Positions 25,821 through 34,359 of a stretch of DNA of 37,998 nt are shown here, piece by piece. A model generated the notes under the pieces. That model was not told where the DNA came from. It saw only the letters and a list, made by a program, of their open reading frames with translations, and did no database searches. A program made the position numbers and the translations under genes. The stretch is from NCBI GenBank assembly GCA_052032225.1, contig JBPEWY010000040.1:1-37998 (forward strand), written 5' to 3'. Positions within the stretch are counted from its first letter, which is position 1; each line of letters opens with the position of its first letter. Origin of the DNA: JBPEWY01 sp052032225. Lineage in GTDB: Bacteria > Bacteroidota > Bacteroidia > Flavobacteriales > Flavobacteriaceae.

Positions 25821-25970
25821 ATGAAACAACTAAAGTACGAGGGAGCACTAAATAACATTACAACTCACAAAATTTACCTAAACATAAACTACTTACATAA
25901 AGGAGAATATCGGCTAATTATCATTTATAAAAATAAGGTTATAAAAACCACTCATTTCACAAAGAAATAA
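25821..25970 (+). CDS. Possible small ORF (49 residues) in the regulator-secretome leader
   Basis: An ATG at 25821 opens 49 codons to TAA at 25968-25970, inside a 328-bp gap otherwise without genes. The product starts MKQLKYEGALNN and ends in a beta-rich basic segment (LHKGEYRLIIIYKNKVIK, then TTHFTKK). That segment has the L-x-x-G-x-Y pattern and hydrophobic alternation of the end of T9SS or Ig-like C-terminal domains. There is no signal peptide. The product may be a real small protein, a degraded tail of a larger gene, or chance. The patterned sequence favours one of the first two. The remainder of the gap holds only the direct repeats upstream and AT-rich sequence. Confidence 0.35.
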   Translation: MKQLKYEGALNNITTHKIYLNINYLHKGEYRLIIIYKNKVIKTTHFTKK

Positions 25971-25987
25971 ATTTAAAACACAATAAA

Positions 25988-26710
25988 ATGAAACACTTTA
26001 ACCAAAAACTAGTTTTGCTTGCAATTACCTTACTTTTTGTTAGCATTCCTTACGCACAAAACTGTAAAGCAATTGATGCTAAAAGATTGGCTTTACCAAT
26101 TTTAAGAAAACAGCTTGCTCCTATGGAAATTGTTTTAAACAAAACAGGATCTTACATAAAATTAAAAAATCAAACTATAAGGTTTGATATGGGAGAGAGA
26201 GAAGTGAGAGGGCCCGCACGTAAATGGGTGTATTATGTTAACGATGTACAATCTATTAGAGGCAAAAATAAACTTACATACGAACAGGGCAAATTTTATC
26301 TATCTATAGAGTTTGAAGGTAATGGTAGTGAAATTAAAGGCAAATGCCCCGGATGCCTTAAACGCTTTAGAGACAGTAGAGCTCCGGATTTTAATTGGAA
26401 ATCCCCCCGAATAGCAAAAATTAGACTAAAACCTATAGCCTACAATGGCTCTGTAGCTTTTGATGTTGAAAAAGTAGACCTATTAGGTAAGTTTGAAATG
26501 GGAGGTAAAATGGATATTCTAATCCCGGTTTTAAATGCTTTAGAAATAAAACTAAAAAGAGAAATAGAAAAACAAACTAAAAAAATACTTAACAGCCCTG
26601 AAAACAAAGCCGCCTTTGCTAAAGGGTTTGAAGGTTTTGTTAAACTAAACAGGTTAAGTAGGGTGTCTAGTGTATACACGGCCGGCAACAAATTATTCTT
26701 TTGTGAATAA
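25988..26710 (+). CDS. Exported protein of unknown function with a CPGC motif
   Basis: I do not recognise this family. The 240-residue product has a signal peptide (core LVLLAITLLFVSI, cleavage near YAQNC). The rest is mostly beta-type sequence and then an amphipathic helix (LNALEIKLKREIEKQTKKILN). It has a CPGC motif in GKCPGCLKRF, an early Cys after the signal peptide and a Cys as the next-to-last residue, so disulphides are possible. The beta-then-long-helix pattern vaguely recalls lipid-binding (TULIP-like) folds, but this is a weak impression. It leads an operon with an OmpA-family protein 17 bp downstream, so an envelope role is likely. Confidence 0.8.
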   Translation: MKHFNQKLVLLAITLLFVSIPYAQNCKAIDAKRLALPILRKQLAPMEIVLNKTGSYIKLKNQTIRFDMGEREVRGPARKWVYYVNDVQSIRGKNKLTYEQGKFYLSIEFEGNGSEIKGKCPGCLKRFRDSRAPDFNWKSPRIAKIRLKPIAYNGSVAFDVEKVDLLGKFEMGGKMDILIPVLNALEIKLKREIEKQTKKILNSPENKAAFAKGFEGFVKLNRLSRVSSVYTAGNKLFFCE

Positions 26711-26727
26711 ACTTAATATTTAACGCA

Positions 26728-28020
26728 ATGAAAAAAACAATCCTATTAATAACAGCAATATTATTAAGCTCGCACTTTTCTGCACACGCTCAATTTTTTA
26801 AAAAACTTAAAAAAAGAGCAGAAGAAGCTGCTAAAGAAACCATAATCAGAAAAGTAGAGGAGAAAACTGTTGAGAAAACAGAAAAAACTATGGACTCTAT
26901 TTTAGATGCCGACAAGAAAATTAAAAAGAGAAAGAAAAAGCAACCAGCTTTAGAAAACGAGTTTCCTGAAGAAGACGATCAGTTTTTAGAGGAAGAAGCA
27001 GAAGTTGCAGATATAGAAATTTTGTCGAAATTTGATTTTGTTCCTGGAGATAAATTACTTTTTTATGATGATTTCTCACAGGATTATATAGGTGATTTCC
27101 CTTCTCGATGGAATACCAATGCTTCAGGAGAGTTAGTAACCATAAATAACTCAGAGAATAAATGGTTAAAAATAGCTCCGGGATTTAAATCGGTTTATGT
27201 GCCGGATGTAACCAACTTGCCAGAAGAGTTTACTTTAGAGTTTGATGTTATAGCAGACGGCATAGATAAGGCAACGTCATCTCAAGCTTTTTTATCAGTT
27301 ATCATTTCAGATGATAATTCATTTGCAACACCACAAAACTATGGTATGATTGAATATTCGTTTTGCCAGTTTATAGATGTAGGCATAACGGTTAGCAACA
27401 AAATAAATGGTAAAAATACCATTAGAAATGTTATAAGTGCAGATGTTAGAGAAACGGTTACAAAGCAACACCATGTTTCTATAGCCATAAATAAACAACG
27501 ATTAAGAATGTGGATTAATCAAACTAAATATGTTGATGTTCCGAGGCTATTACCCGAAAGCGTTAAAATGAAAGCTATAAAATTTAATTTAAGAGGTACT
27601 ACCAATAAAGAAAGTATTTATTTAAGTAATGTTAAAATAGCAGAAGGAGGTTTAGATTTAAGAAGAGAACTGTTAGAAAAAGGTAAATTCTCTACTAATG
27701 GAATTTTATTTAATTCCGGATCTGCAGTTATACAACAACAATCTTATGGAATACTCAGGCAAATTTCTCAGGCATTACAGCAAGATGCAAATATGCACTT
27801 AAAAATAGTTGGGCATACAGATTCAGACGGTGCAGACGACGTTAACTTAGAGCTTTCAAAACAAAGAGCAGAAGCGGTAAAAAAAGTATTAATAAGCGTT
27901 TATGATATAGACAGTAACAGATTGTTTACCGAAGGAAAAGGAGAAACAGAACCTGTTGCAGATAACAATACTCCGGATGGAAGGGCACTAAACAGACGGG
28001 TTGAGTTTATTAAAATGTAA
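26728..28020 (+). CDS. OmpA-family protein with LamG-like middle domain
   Basis: This 430-residue protein has a signal peptide (cleavage near AHAQF). A highly charged helical region follows (FKKLKKRAEEAAKE to KKIKKRKKKQ), then an acidic linker. The middle domain is beta-rich, starting at LLFYDDFSQDYIGDFPSRW, and looks like a LamG/concanavalin-type jelly roll. The C-terminal OmpA domain (~325-430) has ILFNSGSAVI, GHTDSDGADDVNLELSKQRAEAV and a final GRALNRRVEFIKM. Such domains bind peptidoglycan. No membrane barrel is seen, so it is probably a periplasmic or envelope-linked protein. It lies between two exported proteins of unknown function and is probably co-transcribed with both. Confidence 0.9.
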   Translation: MKKTILLITAILLSSHFSAHAQFFKKLKKRAEEAAKETIIRKVEEKTVEKTEKTMDSILDADKKIKKRKKKQPALENEFPEEDDQFLEEEAEVADIEILSKFDFVPGDKLLFYDDFSQDYIGDFPSRWNTNASGELVTINNSENKWLKIAPGFKSVYVPDVTNLPEEFTLEFDVIADGIDKATSSQAFLSVIISDDNSFATPQNYGMIEYSFCQFIDVGITVSNKINGKNTIRNVISADVRETVTKQHHVSIAINKQRLRMWINQTKYVDVPRLLPESVKMKAIKFNLRGTTNKESIYLSNVKIAEGGLDLRRELLEKGKFSTNGILFNSGSAVIQQQSYGILRQISQALQQDANMHLKIVGHTDSDGADDVNLELSKQRAEAVKKVLISVYDIDSNRLFTEGKGETEPVADNNTPDGRALNRRVEFIKM

Positions 28021-28088
28021 ATGTCTTTACATATAACACTTTATTAAAAGAATAAAACAGTTACTATACTAATTAAAAAACAATTAAG

Positions 28089-28802
28089 ATGTCACGAATT
28101 AAAAGATTAAAGATTAAAAAAGTATTCGCTTTAATGATATTTATTTTTTTGAGCATAACCATAACCAACGCTCAAATAGATAAGCCTAAAAGTATAAACA
28201 ATAAAAAATTACCTTCAAAGAGCTTTTCTAAGGTACTGGTTAAACCTCAAAGAATACAAGTTACAGACTTAAATAAATTGCAACCAAAAGAAGTAGCTAA
28301 CCTTAAGGCAGCCACTGTAAACAGAGAGGCATTAACAAAACTAAGGTTTAGCAAACACTGGGAAATTACACCTGCTAAATTAAAATATAAAGACATGTAT
28401 GTTGAATCGTATTTTGGTAAATTTGAAGCAAGGCCCAGATACATATCTATTTACCCCGAAAACAAATATTACCCACGTTTAGATAGAGGACAGCCTGGCT
28501 TTTTACCGGAGATTAGGTATTTAACATTAAAGTTTTATCCAGAAACTGGTAAAAGATATCGTATGCTAATTAAACTAAAGCCCGGAAATTATAGAAATAA
28601 AAAGATTGCAACTCAAACAGCAGGAGCAAGATATACAGATTTATGGTATGTAAATGATCAATATGATGAGGTTATGTTTGATTTTATTGCAGAATCTCAA
28701 ACCATAAAAATATCAAACATAATTGCAGGAACAGAAAGGTATTATGTGCTTTATGAACCTTTAGAGATAGAAAAAATTACTATTGATAAAGTTGAAGAAT
28801 AA
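28089..28802 (+). CDS. Exported protein of unknown function
   Basis: I do not recognise this family. The 237-residue product has a basic N-terminus and signal peptide (MSRIKRLKIKKVFALMIFIFL, cleavage near TNAQI). A Lys-rich linker follows, then a predicted beta-sandwich-like domain from about residue 90 (VESYFGKFEARPRYISIYPE, LTLKFYPETGKRYRMLIKLK, DEVMFDFIAESQTIKISNI). There is no lipobox and no T9SS tail. It follows the OmpA-family gene by 68 bp and ends convergently to mfd. By position it belongs with the exported-protein operon downstream of the TPR hybrid regulator. Confidence 0.78.
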   Translation: MSRIKRLKIKKVFALMIFIFLSITITNAQIDKPKSINNKKLPSKSFSKVLVKPQRIQVTDLNKLQPKEVANLKAATVNREALTKLRFSKHWEITPAKLKYKDMYVESYFGKFEARPRYISIYPENKYYPRLDRGQPGFLPEIRYLTLKFYPETGKRYRMLIKLKPGNYRNKKIATQTAGARYTDLWYVNDQYDEVMFDFIAESQTIKISNIIAGTERYYVLYEPLEIEKITIDKVEE

Positions 28803-28808
28803 GAATGC

Positions 28809-28830
28809 ACTTAAAAAACACTTAAGTTTT
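28809..28830. terminator. Weak hairpin between the exported-protein operon and mfd
   Basis: ACTTAA (28809-28814) and TTAAGT (28822-28827) form a 6-bp A/T-rich stem followed by TTTT. It lies between two convergent stop codons. It could be a weak terminator; the low G+C stem makes this uncertain. Confidence 0.3.
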
Positions 28831-28846
28831 AAAAATAATTAAAAAG

Positions 28847-31800
28847 TTAAACAGAAACTTCTAATCGGGCTAAAGGTTGTAAAGCATTCAACGCTTTTTT
28901 AATGGTAGTAATATTATCAAATCTTATAATTAACCTAAGCCCGTTACGAGTTTCTTTTTCTTTTAATGTACAAAGGTTAGGGTTTTGCTGTACATAATTT
29001 AGCACTTGGGTAAAGCGGTCACTTTTGTAAAATGCGCTTTCTTGGTCTGCAATAAAATACCCAATAAGCTTGTTCTTTTTCAGAACAACTTTTTCTAGAC
29101 CAATATGGGTAGCCAACCATTTAATTCTTACACTGTTTAATAAATCTACTGCTTGTTCAGGAAGCTTACCAAAACGGTCTTCTAATTGTTGTTGGTATTT
29201 TAAAAGCTCTTCTTCGTTTGTGATGTTGCTTAACTCGTTGTATAAATTTAAACGCTCAGAAATGTTGTTTATATAATTATCCGGGAAAAGCAACTCAAAA
29301 TCAGAATCAATCTGAACATCTTTTACATAATCTTTATCCGGCTTTTGCTCGTAGAGCTCGGCAAACTCTTTTTCTTTAAGTTCTTCTATGGCTTCGTTTA
29401 AAATTTTCTGATATGTATCAAAACCAATTTCGTTTATAAAGCCACTTTGCTCTCCACCTAACAAATCTCCGGCACCTCTAATTTCTAAATCTTTCATGGC
29501 AATATTAAAGCCACTGCCTAATTCTGTAAACTGCTCTAAGGCTTGTATGCGTTTACGGGCATCATCTGTCATGGCAGAATAAGGCGGTGTAATAAAATAG
29601 CAGAATGCTTTTTTGTTGCTTCGGCCAACACGACCACGCATTTGGTGCAAGTCACTTAAACCAAAATTATTGGCGTTATTTATAAAAATGGTATTTGCGT
29701 TAGGCACATCTAACCCGCTTTCAACAATTGTGGTAGAAACCAACACATCAAACTCACCATTCATAAAGGCAAGCATAATTTTTTCGAGCTTTTTCCCCTC
29801 CATTTGTCCATGCCCAATAGCTATTTTAGCATCCGGTACTAAACGTTGTATCATGCCGGCAACTTCTTTTATGTTTTCTATCCTGTTATGAATAAAGAAC
29901 ACTTGTCCGCCTCGTTGAATCTCATAAACAATGGCATCTCTAATAATTTCTTCGCTAAAGCGTATTACATTACTTTCTATAGGATATCTGTTTGGCGGAG
30001 GAGTGTTTATTACCGATAAATCTCGGGCTGCCATTAAGCTAAACTGCAATGTTCTCGGGATTGGAGTTGCCGTTAGGGTTAAAACATCTATATTTTCTTT
30101 TAACGTTTTGAGTTTGTCTTTTACAGCAACACCAAATTTTTGTTCTTCGTCTACAATTAAAAGTCCTAAATCTTTAAAAACAACATTTTTATTAACCAGC
30201 TGATGGGTACCAATTATAATATCAATTTTGCCTTGAGCCAGTTCTTCTAAAATAATTCGTTTTTCTTTTGCTGTTCTAAACCTGTTTAAATAATCTACTG
30301 TTACCGGAAAGTTTTTAAGTCGCTCTGTAAAGGTTTGATAATGCTGAAAAGCCAATATGGTTGTTGGTACTAAAACTACTACCTGTTTACCATTATCTAC
30401 TGCTTTAAAGGCAGCCCTAATGGCTACTTCTGTTTTACCAAAACCTACATCACCGCAAACAAGCCTATCCATAGGGCGTTCGCTTTCCATGTCTGCCTTA
30501 ATATCGGCTGTTGCTTTACTTTGGTCTGGCGTGTCTTCGTATAAAAAAGAAGCTTCTAACTCGTTTTGTAAATAACTATCCGGCCCGTACTGAAAGCCTT
30601 TTTTTAACTTTCTCTTTGCGTAAAGCTGAATCAAGTTAAAGGCAATTTCTTTAACTCTTTTCTTAGTTTTTTGCTTCAGATTTTTCCAGGCGTTGCTTCC
30701 TAATTTATATATTTTGGGAGCTTTACCATCTTTACCGTTGTATTTGGTTATTTTGTGTAAAGAGTGAATGCTTACATACAAAATATCTCTGTCGCCGTAA
30801 ATGAGCTTTATAGCTTCTTGCTTTTTACCTTCTACATCTATTTTTTGTAAACCGCCAAACTTTCCAATACCATGGTCTATATGTGTTACATAATCTCCAA
30901 CTTCAAGCTTATTTAGCTCTTTAAGCGTAATAGCTTGTTTTTTTGCATACCCGTTTTTTAAGTGGAATTTATGATAGCGCTCAAATATTTGATGATCTGT
31001 ATAGCAAGCAATTTTTAAATCGTCATCAATAAACCCTTGGTGAATTGGCAATACAACAGTTTTGTAATGAACTTTTTGGTCTAACTCCTCAAAAATATCA
31101 TGAAAGCGTTTTGCTTGTTGTTCTGTAGCACAAAACAAGTAGTTAGTATAGTTTAATTCATGGTTTTTTTGAAGGTTTTCTATAAGTAAATTAAACTGTT
31201 TGTTAAAGGCAGGCTGAGGTTTTGTGTTAAATTGTATTGTAGTATTTGTAGTAAGTACGTTATGGTTGCCAAGTTCAACAACGGTGTATTCTAATAACTG
31301 CTTTTTTAATAAAGCTGCATTACAAAAAAGTTGCTCCGGAGAGCTGTGTTTAATTTCTTCGGATAGATTTTTAAAAGCAATTTCTGCTTTTTCAAAAAGG
31401 GTATCTACTTTACCAAAAAGTAAATCAAGGTTTTTTGCAAACACAATGGTTTTTCCAGGAATGTATTTTAAAAAGTTTTCGCGCGTTTCTTGTATAAATT
31501 TATTAGCTACATTAGGTATAATCTGAATTTTTTTAAGTGATTTAATGGAGAGTTGAGACTCAACATCAAAAGTTCTAATACTGTCTATTTCGTCTCCAAA
31601 AAATTCTATTCTGTAAGGCTCATCATTAGAAAAAGAAAACACATCTACAATACCACCTCTAACAGAAAACTCACCGGGTTCTGTAACAAAATCTACCCGT
31701 TTAAATTGGTATTCAAATAAAACTTCGTTTAAAAAATCTAACGAAATAGAATCGTTTACTTTTAGGGTTAGTGTATTTTTTTCCAGCTCTTTTCTAGTTA

Positions 31801-32197
31801 CTACTTTTTCAAACAAAGCATCCGGATACGTAACTATTAGCGCAGGTTTTTTTCTGGAGTTAAGCCGGTTTAATACTTCGGCTCTTAGTAGTACATTAGC
31901 ATTATTGGTTTCTTCTATTTCGTAAGGCCTCCTGTAGCTGCCGGGATAAAATAAAACATGTTTACTGCCAAGTAATTGCTCCAGGTCGTTTAGGTGGTAT
32001 GCGGCCTCTTCTTTATCGTTTAAAATTAACAGAAACGGATTTTCGGCACTTTTAAAAGCATTGGCAATTACAAAAGAAAGTGCCGAGCCAACTAATCCTT
32101 TAGCATGTACTTTTTCTTGATTTTTGGCAATAGATTGTTGCAGTTTTTGCTGTTGCAAAGACTGTGCGTAGGTTTCAAGAATAGCAGTTTTACTCAC
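28847..32197 (-). CDS. mfd: Transcription-repair coupling factor Mfd
   Basis: This 1116-residue protein has the full Mfd order. UvrB-like N-terminal domains come first (FYPGSYRRPYE, FSVRGGIVDVFSF, YRIEFFGDEIDSIRTFD). A CarD-like RNA-polymerase-interaction domain follows near residue 430-490 (VGDYVTHIDHGIGKFGGL). The RecG-type translocase has Walker A GDVGFGKTEVAIRAAF near 580 and DEEQKFGV near 683, with LTATPIPRTL, STTIVESGLDVPNANT and QMRGRVGRS. The C-terminal autoinhibitory domain completes it. It removes stalled RNA polymerase and recruits UvrA to template-strand lesions. It appears monocistronic and diverges from a TerB-like gene. Confidence 0.97.
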   Translation of the reverse strand: MSKTAILETYAQSLQQQKLQQSIAKNQEKVHAKGLVGSALSFVIANAFKSAENPFLLILNDKEEAAYHLNDLEQLLGSKHVLFYPGSYRRPYEIEETNNANVLLRAEVLNRLNSRKKPALIVTYPDALFEKVVTRKELEKNTLTLKVNDSISLDFLNEVLFEYQFKRVDFVTEPGEFSVRGGIVDVFSFSNDEPYRIEFFGDEIDSIRTFDVESQLSIKSLKKIQIIPNVANKFIQETRENFLKYIPGKTIVFAKNLDLLFGKVDTLFEKAEIAFKNLSEEIKHSSPEQLFCNAALLKKQLLEYTVVELGNHNVLTTNTTIQFNTKPQPAFNKQFNLLIENLQKNHELNYTNYLFCATEQQAKRFHDIFEELDQKVHYKTVVLPIHQGFIDDDLKIACYTDHQIFERYHKFHLKNGYAKKQAITLKELNKLEVGDYVTHIDHGIGKFGGLQKIDVEGKKQEAIKLIYGDRDILYVSIHSLHKITKYNGKDGKAPKIYKLGSNAWKNLKQKTKKRVKEIAFNLIQLYAKRKLKKGFQYGPDSYLQNELEASFLYEDTPDQSKATADIKADMESERPMDRLVCGDVGFGKTEVAIRAAFKAVDNGKQVVVLVPTTILAFQHYQTFTERLKNFPVTVDYLNRFRTAKEKRIILEELAQGKIDIIIGTHQLVNKNVVFKDLGLLIVDEEQKFGVAVKDKLKTLKENIDVLTLTATPIPRTLQFSLMAARDLSVINTPPPNRYPIESNVIRFSEEIIRDAIVYEIQRGGQVFFIHNRIENIKEVAGMIQRLVPDAKIAIGHGQMEGKKLEKIMLAFMNGEFDVLVSTTIVESGLDVPNANTIFINNANNFGLSDLHQMRGRVGRSNKKAFCYFITPPYSAMTDDARKRIQALEQFTELGSGFNIAMKDLEIRGAGDLLGGEQSGFINEIGFDTYQKILNEAIEELKEKEFAELYEQKPDKDYVKDVQIDSDFELLFPDNYINNISERLNLYNELSNITNEEELLKYQQQLEDRFGKLPEQAVDLLNSVRIKWLATHIGLEKVVLKKNKLIGYFIADQESAFYKSDRFTQVLNYVQQNPNLCTLKEKETRNGLRLIIRFDNITTIKKALNALQPLARLEVSV

Positions 32198-32212
32198 TCG
32201 TTAGTTTTGTTG

Positions 32213-32242
32213 CAAATGTAAAAAAAGCTATGTGCAAAGGTA
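32213..32242 (-). promoter_or_regulatory. Candidate mfd promoter -7 elements
   Basis: Two exact TAnnTTTG matches lie upstream of mfd on the minus strand: TACCTTTG (plus 32235-32242) and TACATTTG (plus 32213-32220). The distal one gives a leader of ~30 nt; the proximal one would give a leader of about 9 nt. No strong -33 TTG is seen at the usual distance for either. Confidence 0.45.
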
Positions 32243-32278
32243 AGGTGTTTTTTTGGTTAAAAAGTATGATAAAATTCA

Positions 32279-32309
32279 TTTTGTAACGCTGTTTTTATAA
32301 CTATCTTTA
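32279..32309 (+). promoter_or_regulatory. Promoter of the TerB-like gene
   Basis: TTTTG (32279-32283) and TATCTTTA (32302-32309) are separated by 18 bp. The -7 element matches 7 of 8 consensus positions. Transcription would start near 32316, ~17 bases before the ATG at 32333. Confidence 0.5.
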
Positions 32310-32332
32310 CCCAACAAAAAAATAAGATAAAT

Positions 32333-32764
32333 ATGTCTATTTCAGATTTATTTGATAGTGGTTTTCGTAAACGCAATCAAGATCATTTTGCATCTATTGT
32401 TCGTGTGGCCATGAGCGATGGAGTTATTAGTAACGAAGAAAAAGCTTTTTTAGACCGACTGGCACAAAACTTAGATATCTCTGAAGCTGACTACGAAGAG
32501 ATTTTAGAAGATTATGCCAGCCATCCAATAAACCCTCCGAGTACTTACGAAAGACGTCTTGAACGTTTGTATGATTTGGCCAGAATGGTTTATGCCGATA
32601 AGCATATTGGAAACAAACAACCTGTGATTTTAGAGAAACTTGCCATTGGATTGGGTTTTACACCTGCCAATGCTAAATATGTAGTAGATAAAGCGTTGCG
32701 TTTAGTGCAAGAAGGTGTTAGTTTAGAGATTTTTAAAGACGAAATTAAACACATGAACAGGTAA
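32333..32764 (+). CDS. TerB-like (tellurite-resistance B fold) protein
   Basis: This 143-residue cytoplasmic all-helical protein has the TerB-type signature VAMSDGVISNEEKAFLDRLAQNLDI. The first helix pair carries acidic residues of a possible metal site, and a second copy-like segment follows (LARMVYADKHIGNKQPVILEKLAIGLGF). Members of this fold are widespread and mostly uncharacterised, and there are no other ter genes nearby. It is therefore better read as a generic TerB-fold protein than as tellurite resistance. It has its own promoter and ends at a strong bidirectional terminator shared with the convergent kinase operon. Confidence 0.85.
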   Translation: MSISDLFDSGFRKRNQDHFASIVRVAMSDGVISNEEKAFLDRLAQNLDISEADYEEILEDYASHPINPPSTYERRLERLYDLARMVYADKHIGNKQPVILEKLAIGLGFTPANAKYVVDKALRLVQEGVSLEIFKDEIKHMNR

Positions 32765-32783
32765 TAAACTACTGTTGCTGTAA

Positions 32784-32816
32784 AAAAAAGGCTCGGCATA
32801 CAACCGAGCCTTTTTT
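32784..32816. terminator. Strong bidirectional terminator
   Basis: GGCTCGG (32790-32796) pairs with CCGAGCC (32804-32810) around a 7-nt loop. Six flanking A (32784-32789) and six T (32811-32816) give a U-run in both directions. It ends both the terB transcript and the fbp-GTPase-kinase operon, overlapping the stop codon of the kinase gene. Confidence 0.93.
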
Positions 32817-34359
32817 ATTTTAAGTTGGTTAGGATGGTTGTTAAAAGAGTTTCTTCATCAAACGGTTTAGTAACTATGTCGTTTATTCCGTTCTTTTTAA
32901 ATGCTTTTATGCTTTTACTATCTGCAATATCGGTAACACCAATTATAGGTACTTTTTTATAGTGTTTTTGCGATTTTATTTTTTTGGCAATTTTATGCCC
33001 TTGTGCATCGGGTAAGTTTATATCCATTAAAATTAAATCGTATTCATTTTGCTTAATTTCGTCTAAAACTGTTCCTCCGTCATTAAGCAAATCTATATAA
33101 AAGCTTTGGGTATCTGCCAAGATTTTAAAAACTACCATTTGGGTTAACTTATCATCTTCTACCAACAAAACTTTAAGTTTTCTTGACTTTGTTTTAGCCT
33201 TCAGGTCTTTTATTAAATCTTTAGGACTTTTGTAGTGTGTGTTTTGCTTGTTAGCGTTTGTTGTAGTTACAACCGGAAACTTAAAATTAATATCAAAGAA
33301 AAAGGTGGTGCCTTTTTTAGGCTTGCTTTTTACTTGAATGCTACTGCCCATAAGCTCTAATAAGCCTTTTACGATAGATAGCCCTAGGCCTGCGCCAAAA
33401 AACTGATTGGCATTGTCAAGTTGAGTAAACGTTTCAAAAATTTGCTGCAAATCGTTTTCAGAAATGCCCATTCCGGTGTCAGACACTTCAAATCTAATAC
33501 TTGCTTTGTTTGCTCTTTTTTGGTTAAGCGAAACTTTCAAGCTTATTTTACCTTTATCGGTAAATTTTAAGGCGTTTTCTAATAAATTAGTAAGCACCTG
33601 ATTTACCCTAAGGTAATCACCTTCAATAAACTCAGGTATTTTATCATCGTACATTACACTAAAACTTAACCCTTTGGTTTGAGCTTTTGCAGTGTAAACA
33701 CTTTCTATGTACTGAATTAAACCATGTAAGTTAAATTGCTTGTTTTGCAGCCTTAATTTTCCGGAAGCAATTTGGCTGATGTTAAGTGTATCATCTAACA
33801 TCATTTTTAAATTGGCTGCAGACTCCCTAATTAGTTTTATGTGTTGAGCTTGCTCATTGTTTAATTTGGTTTTACTAAGCAAGTTTGCAAAAACAATTAT
33901 AGATGTTAATGGTGTGCGAAGCTCGTGGCTAAAGTTGGCAATAAACTTATTTTTAAAATTTTCTTGCTCTTTAAGCAGGTGGTTTTTTAAAGCCAAAAGC
34001 TCGGCATCTATAATTGCCTGGTTTCTAACCTGCATGAGTTCTTGAAACTCTTGGTATTGCTTAGTGTTATCGGTTATAATAACCAATGCATGATTTTTGT
34101 CGGCAAAGGTGTGTAAGGTAATATCACAAACCAACTCTTGCTCTAGTAAAGATAAGTGCACGCAAGGAAACTGATGTGAATTGTTTTCGGGTTTTAATAA
34201 AGATTTAAATGTTTCAAAAAAAGGATGAAACGTAAAAATACTTTCTTCTTTTTTTAGCGTAAAAAGCACATTATCGCTTTCAAGAACTAAACCATTCAAA
34301 TTAACTAAAGCGTATTGCGATTTTACGGGTGCAAATAAACTCTTATAATTTTTCAACAT
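32815..34359 (-). CDS. Cytoplasmic PAS hybrid histidine kinase with C-terminal receiver
   Basis: This 514-residue protein has no signal or transmembrane segment. Residues ~15-115 look like a PAS domain (YALVNLNGLVLESDNVLF, VCDITLHTFADKNHALVII). A coiled linker precedes H145 in FIANFSHELRTPLTS. The N-box is VLTNLLENALKF, with G-boxes DTGMGIS and GAGLGLSIVKGL. The receiver (~395-514) has D446 in LILMDINLP and a Lys in VTKPFDEE, and no DNA-binding output follows. It would phosphorylate its own receiver and possibly pass phosphate to another protein. Its start lies inside the GTPase gene (17-bp overlap), so it is translationally coupled to it. This suggests the two act in one pathway. Confidence 0.92.
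   Translation of the reverse strand: MLKNYKSLFAPVKSQYALVNLNGLVLESDNVLFTLKKEESIFTFHPFFETFKSLLKPENNSHQFPCVHLSLLEQELVCDITLHTFADKNHALVIITDNTKQYQEFQELMQVRNQAIIDAELLALKNHLLKEQENFKNKFIANFSHELRTPLTSIIVFANLLSKTKLNNEQAQHIKLIRESAANLKMMLDDTLNISQIASGKLRLQNKQFNLHGLIQYIESVYTAKAQTKGLSFSVMYDDKIPEFIEGDYLRVNQVLTNLLENALKFTDKGKISLKVSLNQKRANKASIRFEVSDTGMGISENDLQQIFETFTQLDNANQFFGAGLGLSIVKGLLELMGSSIQVKSKPKKGTTFFFDINFKFPVVTTTNANKQNTHYKSPKDLIKDLKAKTKSRKLKVLLVEDDKLTQMVVFKILADTQSFYIDLLNDGGTVLDEIKQNEYDLILMDINLPDAQGHKIAKKIKSQKHYKKVPIIGVTDIADSKSIKAFKKNGINDIVTKPFDEETLLTTILTNLK

Noticed and set aside
32333..32764. Tellurite-resistance function for the TerB-like gene
   Set aside because: No terC, terD or terZ genes are nearby and single TerB-fold proteins are common outside tellurite loci, so only the fold is called.
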